DNA of 13,727 nt from Thiomonas sp. Its GTDB lineage: Bacteria; Pseudomonadota; Gammaproteobacteria; Burkholderiales; Burkholderiaceae_C. Position numbers and translations under genes: made by a program. The notes below the pieces were generated by a model that saw only the letters and a program-made list of their open reading frames with translations, was not told the origin of the DNA and made no database searches. This document shows positions 9,737-13,727 of this stretch, piece after piece. The stretch covers positions 1 to 13,727 of the forward strand of contig DAIDHU010000268.1 in the NCBI GenBank assembly GCA_027451915.1. The letters run 5' to 3'. The first letter of the stretch is position 1; every line of letters begins with the position of its first letter.

Positions 9737-10912
9737 ATGGAACACACCCCGCAAACCGCGCCGGCCTTCTCCATGCACGCCCTCACCGCCCTGCCCGCCG
9801 AAACCCGCCTGCACGACATCGCGCAGGCGCGCCGGCTGGTCATGGGCGAGGGGCGCGAGCTCGCGCCCCAGCTGCTGGGCGCCCAGCGCGCCTGGATCGA
9901 GCGCTCCTGGCGGCGCTGCCTGCAGCGCGGGCGCCGCCCCGAGGAACGCGTGGAGTTCGACCTCGTCCCCAGGTCCGCGCTCAAGGCCAGCGAGGAGCAG
10001 AACCACGAGCTGCTGGCGGTGGCCGCGCCGCTGCTGGACGAACTGGCGCGGGCCATCGCTCGTACCCACTACTTCGCCATCCTGACCGACGCCCAGGGCA
10101 CGGTGATCGACGTGCGCGGCGCGGCCGACCGCGGCGACCGGCGCGTGCGCTGCATCGCGCGCGTGGGCGTGGACCTGTCGGAGGCCAGCATCGGCACCAG
10201 TGCCATCGGCGCCGCGCTGGGCGAGCTGCAGCCGGTGTGGCTGCACCGCGGCGAGCATTTCTACCGCGACACCTCGGTGTACAGCTGCGCCGGCGCGCCG
10301 CTGTTCGGACCCGACGGCCGCTGCGTGGGCATGCTCGACCTCACCGGGGTGGACGCGCTGGAGCGCCCGGAGCTGTCCGACCTGGCCGCGCAGGCGGCCC
10401 GGCGCATCGAGAACGCGCTGGTGCTGGCGCGCCCGCACGCGCTGAGCCTGCGCCTGAACTGGCCCGGCCACGACCTAGGCGGCGAGTCCGACGCGCTGCT
10501 GGGCCTGGACGCCGACGCCTGGATCGTCGGCGCCAACCGAGCTGCGCGCGCACTGCTCGCGCAGCTCGCGGTGCTGGGCTCGCCGGTGCACGCCAGCGAG
10601 GTGTTCGCGCTGGCTCCGCAGCGCCTGTTCGACCATGCGCGCGCCTCGGAACTGCTGGATACCGGGCCGATGGAAGTGGCCCTCTGGTCGGGCCTGCTGG
10701 TGCAGTTGCGCGCGCGCCGCGCCGGCCAGGAGACGCGGGGCCCGCTGGCCTCGGCGCGCAGCCGCATGTCCCTGCACCAGCTGGAGGACGCCCTGGTGCG
10801 CCAGGCGGTGGCCAGCGCGCGCGGCAACGTGGCCGAGGCCGCGCGCGCCCTCGGCGTCAGCCGCGCCACCGTCTACCGCAAACTCGGCGCGCGCCCGGGC
10901 GCCCGCAAATGA
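9737..10912 (+). CDS. GAF-domain regulator with Fis-type HTH, AcoR-like without AAA+ domain
   Basis: A 391-residue regulator. The N-terminal region (RAWIERSWRRCLQRG) leads into a GAF sensor domain at roughly residues 85-220 (HYFAILTDAQGTVIDVRG, GTSAIGAALGE, YSCAGAPLFGPDGRCVGMLD). A PAS-like stretch follows (LLGLDADAWIVGANRAARALL). The C-terminus (344-391) is a Fis-type helix-turn-helix (GNVAEAARALGVSRATVYRK). The order matches AcoR-type activators, but the AAA+ sigma-54-interaction domain that normally sits between sensor and DNA-binding parts is absent: there is no Walker A and no GAFTGA. It therefore cannot act as a standard sigma-54 activator. It is divergent from coxS and probably controls that operon. 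I chose ATG 9737; the frame is open upstream, but that part has unlike codon use. No clear ribosome site precedes 9737, so the start (9737 or 9773) is uncertain. Confidence 0.8.
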   Translation: MEHTPQTAPAFSMHALTALPAETRLHDIAQARRLVMGEGRELAPQLLGAQRAWIERSWRRCLQRGRRPEERVEFDLVPRSALKASEEQNHELLAVAAPLLDELARAIARTHYFAILTDAQGTVIDVRGAADRGDRRVRCIARVGVDLSEASIGTSAIGAALGELQPVWLHRGEHFYRDTSVYSCAGAPLFGPDGRCVGMLDLTGVDALERPELSDLAAQAARRIENALVLARPHALSLRLNWPGHDLGGESDALLGLDADAWIVGANRAARALLAQLAVLGSPVHASEVFALAPQRLFDHARASELLDTGPMEVALWSGLLVQLRARRAGQETRGPLASARSRMSLHQLEDALVRQAVASARGNVAEAARALGVSRATVYRKLGARPGARK

Positions 10913-10914
10913 TC

Positions 10915-10934
10915 GCCGGGGGCGCGCCCCCGGC
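10915..10934. terminator. Perfect 20-bp palindrome, likely bidirectional terminator
   Basis: GCCGGGGGCG followed by its exact reverse complement begins 2 nt after the regulator stop codon, in the 58-bp gap between convergent genes. The stem is very stable and would form in transcripts from both sides. There is no good T-run on either side (only CTT on the plus strand), so it may act by pausing or as an RNA-end stabiliser instead of a textbook intrinsic terminator. Confidence 0.5.
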
Positions 10935-10970
10935 CTTGGGCGGCGGCGGACATGGCGGCCGGCGACCGGA

Positions 10971-11663
10971 CTACACGGAGATCAAGGCACGCACGCCGTC
11001 GGCCTCCATGTCCGCGCCGCGTCCCGCGCGCACGATTTCCCCGCGTGCCATCACGCAGTAGTGGTCGGCCAGCGCGCGGGCGAAGTCGAAGTACTGCTCG
11101 ACCAGCAGGATGGCCATGTCGCCGCGCGAGGCGAGCAGGCGGATCACGCGCTCGATGTCCTTGATGATGGAGGGCTGGATGCCCTCGGTGGGCTCGTCCA
11201 GCACCAGCAGCCTGGGGCGCGCGGCCAGCGCGCGCGCGATGGCCAGCTGCTGCTGCTGGCCGCCCGACAGGTCGCCGCCGCGCCGGCCCAGCATCTGGCG
11301 CAGCACCGGAAACAGCTCGAACAGCTCGGCCGGGACCTCGGGGCGCCCGGGCAGTCCGGCCAAACCCATGCGCAGGTTGTCCAGCACGCTCAGGCGGGCG
11401 AAGATCTCGCGCCCCTGCGGCACGTAGCCGATGCCCAGGCGGGCGCGCGCGTCCGGCGCCAGGCGATCGATGCGCCGGCCCTCGAGCTCGATGCTGCCGC
11501 GCCGGATGGGCACCAGGCCCATGAGCGATTTCAGCAGCGTGGTCTTGCCCACGCCGTTGCGACCCAGCAGCGCCAGCACCTGGCCGCGCTGCACCTGCAG
11601 GCTGAGTCCGCGCAGGATGTGGCTGCCGCCGTAGTACTGGTCGATGGATTGAATGCTCAGCAT
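10971..11663 (-). CDS. urtE: Urea ABC transporter ATP-binding protein UrtE
   Basis: A 230-residue ABC ATPase of the LivF branch. Walker A GRNGVGKTT is at residues 34-42, the signature LSGGQ at 132-136 and Walker B LLVLDE at 152-157. The stretch DEPTEGIQPSIIKDIERVI right after Walker B is characteristic of UrtE and separates it from ordinary LivF. The start LSIQSIDQYYGGSHILRG is also UrtE-like. With UrtD it powers uptake of urea across the inner membrane. The ATG at 11663 is preceded by AGGGAG and lies 31 bp after urtD. It is the last gene of the operon here: the next gene on the left is convergent, so no urease gene follows directly. Confidence is high because the adjacent genes also read as UrtD and UrtC. 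Confidence 0.9.
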   Translation of the reverse strand: MLSIQSIDQYYGGSHILRGLSLQVQRGQVLALLGRNGVGKTTLLKSLMGLVPIRRGSIELEGRRIDRLAPDARARLGIGYVPQGREIFARLSVLDNLRMGLAGLPGRPEVPAELFELFPVLRQMLGRRGGDLSGGQQQQLAIARALAARPRLLVLDEPTEGIQPSIIKDIERVIRLLASRGDMAILLVEQYFDFARALADHYCVMARGEIVRAGRGADMEADGVRALISV

Positions 11664-11694
11664 GTACCTGCTCCCTGGCCTTGCATGGGCTCGA

Positions 11695-12583
<889 letters not shown>

Positions 12584-12591
<8 letters not shown>

Positions 12592-13727
12592 GGCGGCGCC
12601 TCCAGGCGATGAGCAGTCCGGCGATGCCGCCGGGGGCGTACAGCGTGACTCCCACGAACAGGGCCCCCAGCAGGTACAGCCAGAACTGCGGGAAGGCCAC
12701 GGTCAGCCAGCTCTTGGCGGCGTTGACCAGCACCGCGCCCAGCATGGGCCCGACCAGGGTGCCGCGCCCGCCGACGGCGGCCCAGATGGCGATCTCGATG
12801 GAGTTGGCCGGCGACATCTCGCCCGGGTTGATGATGCCCACCTGGGGAGCGTACAGCGCGCCGGCCAGGCCGCACACCATGGCCGAGACGGTCCACGCGA
12901 ACAATTTGAACCACAGCGGCTCGTAGCCGCAGAACATGACCCGGCTCTCGGCGTCGCGAATGGCACTGAGCAGGCGCCCGAAGCGCCCCCGCACCAGCCA
13001 GCGCAGCAGCACGAAACACAGCGCCAGGCACAGGCTGGTGGCCACGAACAACGCCACCGTCATGCCCGAGGTTCCCACCGGCCAGCCCAGCAGCACCTTG
13101 AAGTCGGTGAGCCCGTTGTTGCCGCCGAAGCCGGTCTCGTTGCGGAAGAACAGCAGCATGGCGGCGTAGGTCAGCGCCTGGGTGATGATGGAGAAATACA
13201 CCCCGCGGATGCGTGAGCGAAAGGCGAAAAAGCCGAACACGAAGGCCAGCAGCCCCGGCACGGCCAGGGCCAGGAACAGCGCATAGGCGAAGTGGCCCGT
13301 GCCCGCCCAGTACCAGGGAAAGCGGGTCCACTGCATGAACTGCATGAAATCGGGCAAGTTGCCGCTGGCCGCGTTCATGGCGCGGTTCAGGTACATGCCC
13401 ATGGCGTAGCCGCCCAGCGCGAAGAACAGCCCATGGCCCAGCGACAGGATGCCGCCGTAGCCCCACACCAGGTCCATGGCCAGCGCCACCATCGCGTAGC
13501 ACAGGATCTTGCCCGCCAGCCCCACCCAGTAGGAGGACACATGCCAGGCGCTGGCCTGCGGCACGCCCAGCGCCAGCCAGGGCACCAGCAGGCAGCTGGC
13601 CAGCACGAACGCGGCCAGCAGGGCCCAGCCCCAGGCGGGCAGCAGGCCGGCAGCGGGCGCGTCCGCCAGGGCGCGCGGCGCCGCCGCCTCGACGCCGGCT
13701 GCGGCCTCGGCGCCTCCAGTGGACAGG
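12584..13727 (-). CDS. urtC: Urea ABC transporter permease UrtC (5' end outside window)
   Basis: A LivM-type inner-membrane permease for urea, open to the right edge with 380 codons before the stop visible. Conserved stretches include AMDLVWGYGGILSLGHGLFF, RIRGVYFSIITQALTYAAML, ETGFGGNNGLTDF, RDAESRVMFCGYEP and AAVGGRGTLVGPMLGAVLVN, and fit UrtC well. Around eight to ten hydrophobic segments are visible. A GTG at 13606 would begin the protein just before the first membrane helix. The frame continues in phase to 13727 through an Ala/Gly-rich, acidic stretch with no ATG or GTG at a clear start, so I treat the gene as running past the edge. The codon after the first helix (LLPAWGWALLAAFVLASCLL) lies across this point, so 13606 would cut the helix. 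It would pair with UrtB, expected to the right. Confidence 0.88.

Overview
The window is about 13.7 kb of very GC-rich (roughly 70%), gene-dense DNA with GC-rich third codon positions. Gene content and protein style (SoeABC-like oxidoreductase, form II Cox cluster, AcoR-type GAF regulator, Urt urea transporter) suggest a betaproteobacterium, probably Burkholderiales and possibly a sulfur-oxidising lithotroph. This placement is inference from protein style, since no rRNA or other phylogenetic marker is present.

Layout. (1) 1-3742, plus strand: the 3' end of a molybdopterin oxidoreductase catalytic subunit, its four-cluster Fe-S subunit and a DmsC-type membrane anchor, best read as soeABC (cytoplasmic sulfite:quinone oxidoreductase). 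A MocA-like nucleotidyltransferase follows 16 bp later. (2) 3788-9586, minus strand: coxS-coxL-coxM-coxD-coxE, a molybdenum hydroxylase of the CO dehydrogenase family. The active-site loop AYRGAGR and the S-L-M order mark it as form II, so CO need not be the substrate. (3) 9587-9736: a 150-bp divergent control region with candidate promoters and an inverted repeat. (4) 9737-10912, plus strand: a GAF/Fis-type regulator that resembles AcoR but lacks the AAA+ sigma-54 domain. (5) 10971-13727, minus strand: urtC (5' end outside the window), urtD and urtE of the urea ABC transporter, ending in convergent orientation against the regulator with a perfect 20-bp palindrome between them.

How the genes work together. 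SoeABC would oxidise sulfite at the cytoplasmic face of the membrane and pass electrons to quinone. The Cox enzyme oxidises an unknown small substrate through Mo, 2x[2Fe-2S] and FAD, with CoxD/CoxE as maturation factors. MocA would make the cytosine-dinucleotide form of the molybdenum cofactor, which fits CoxL better than SoeA. The GAF regulator probably senses a small ligand and controls the divergent cox operon. The urea transporter is a separate nitrogen-acquisition unit.

I found no CRISPR array, tRNA, rRNA, insertion sequence or phage gene, and no wholly new system. The best leads are a missing cluster-ligand cysteine in the Fe-S subunit, the form II Cox cluster with its AAA-less regulator, and the odd start region of that regulator. 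No gene-free stretch exceeds 150 bp.
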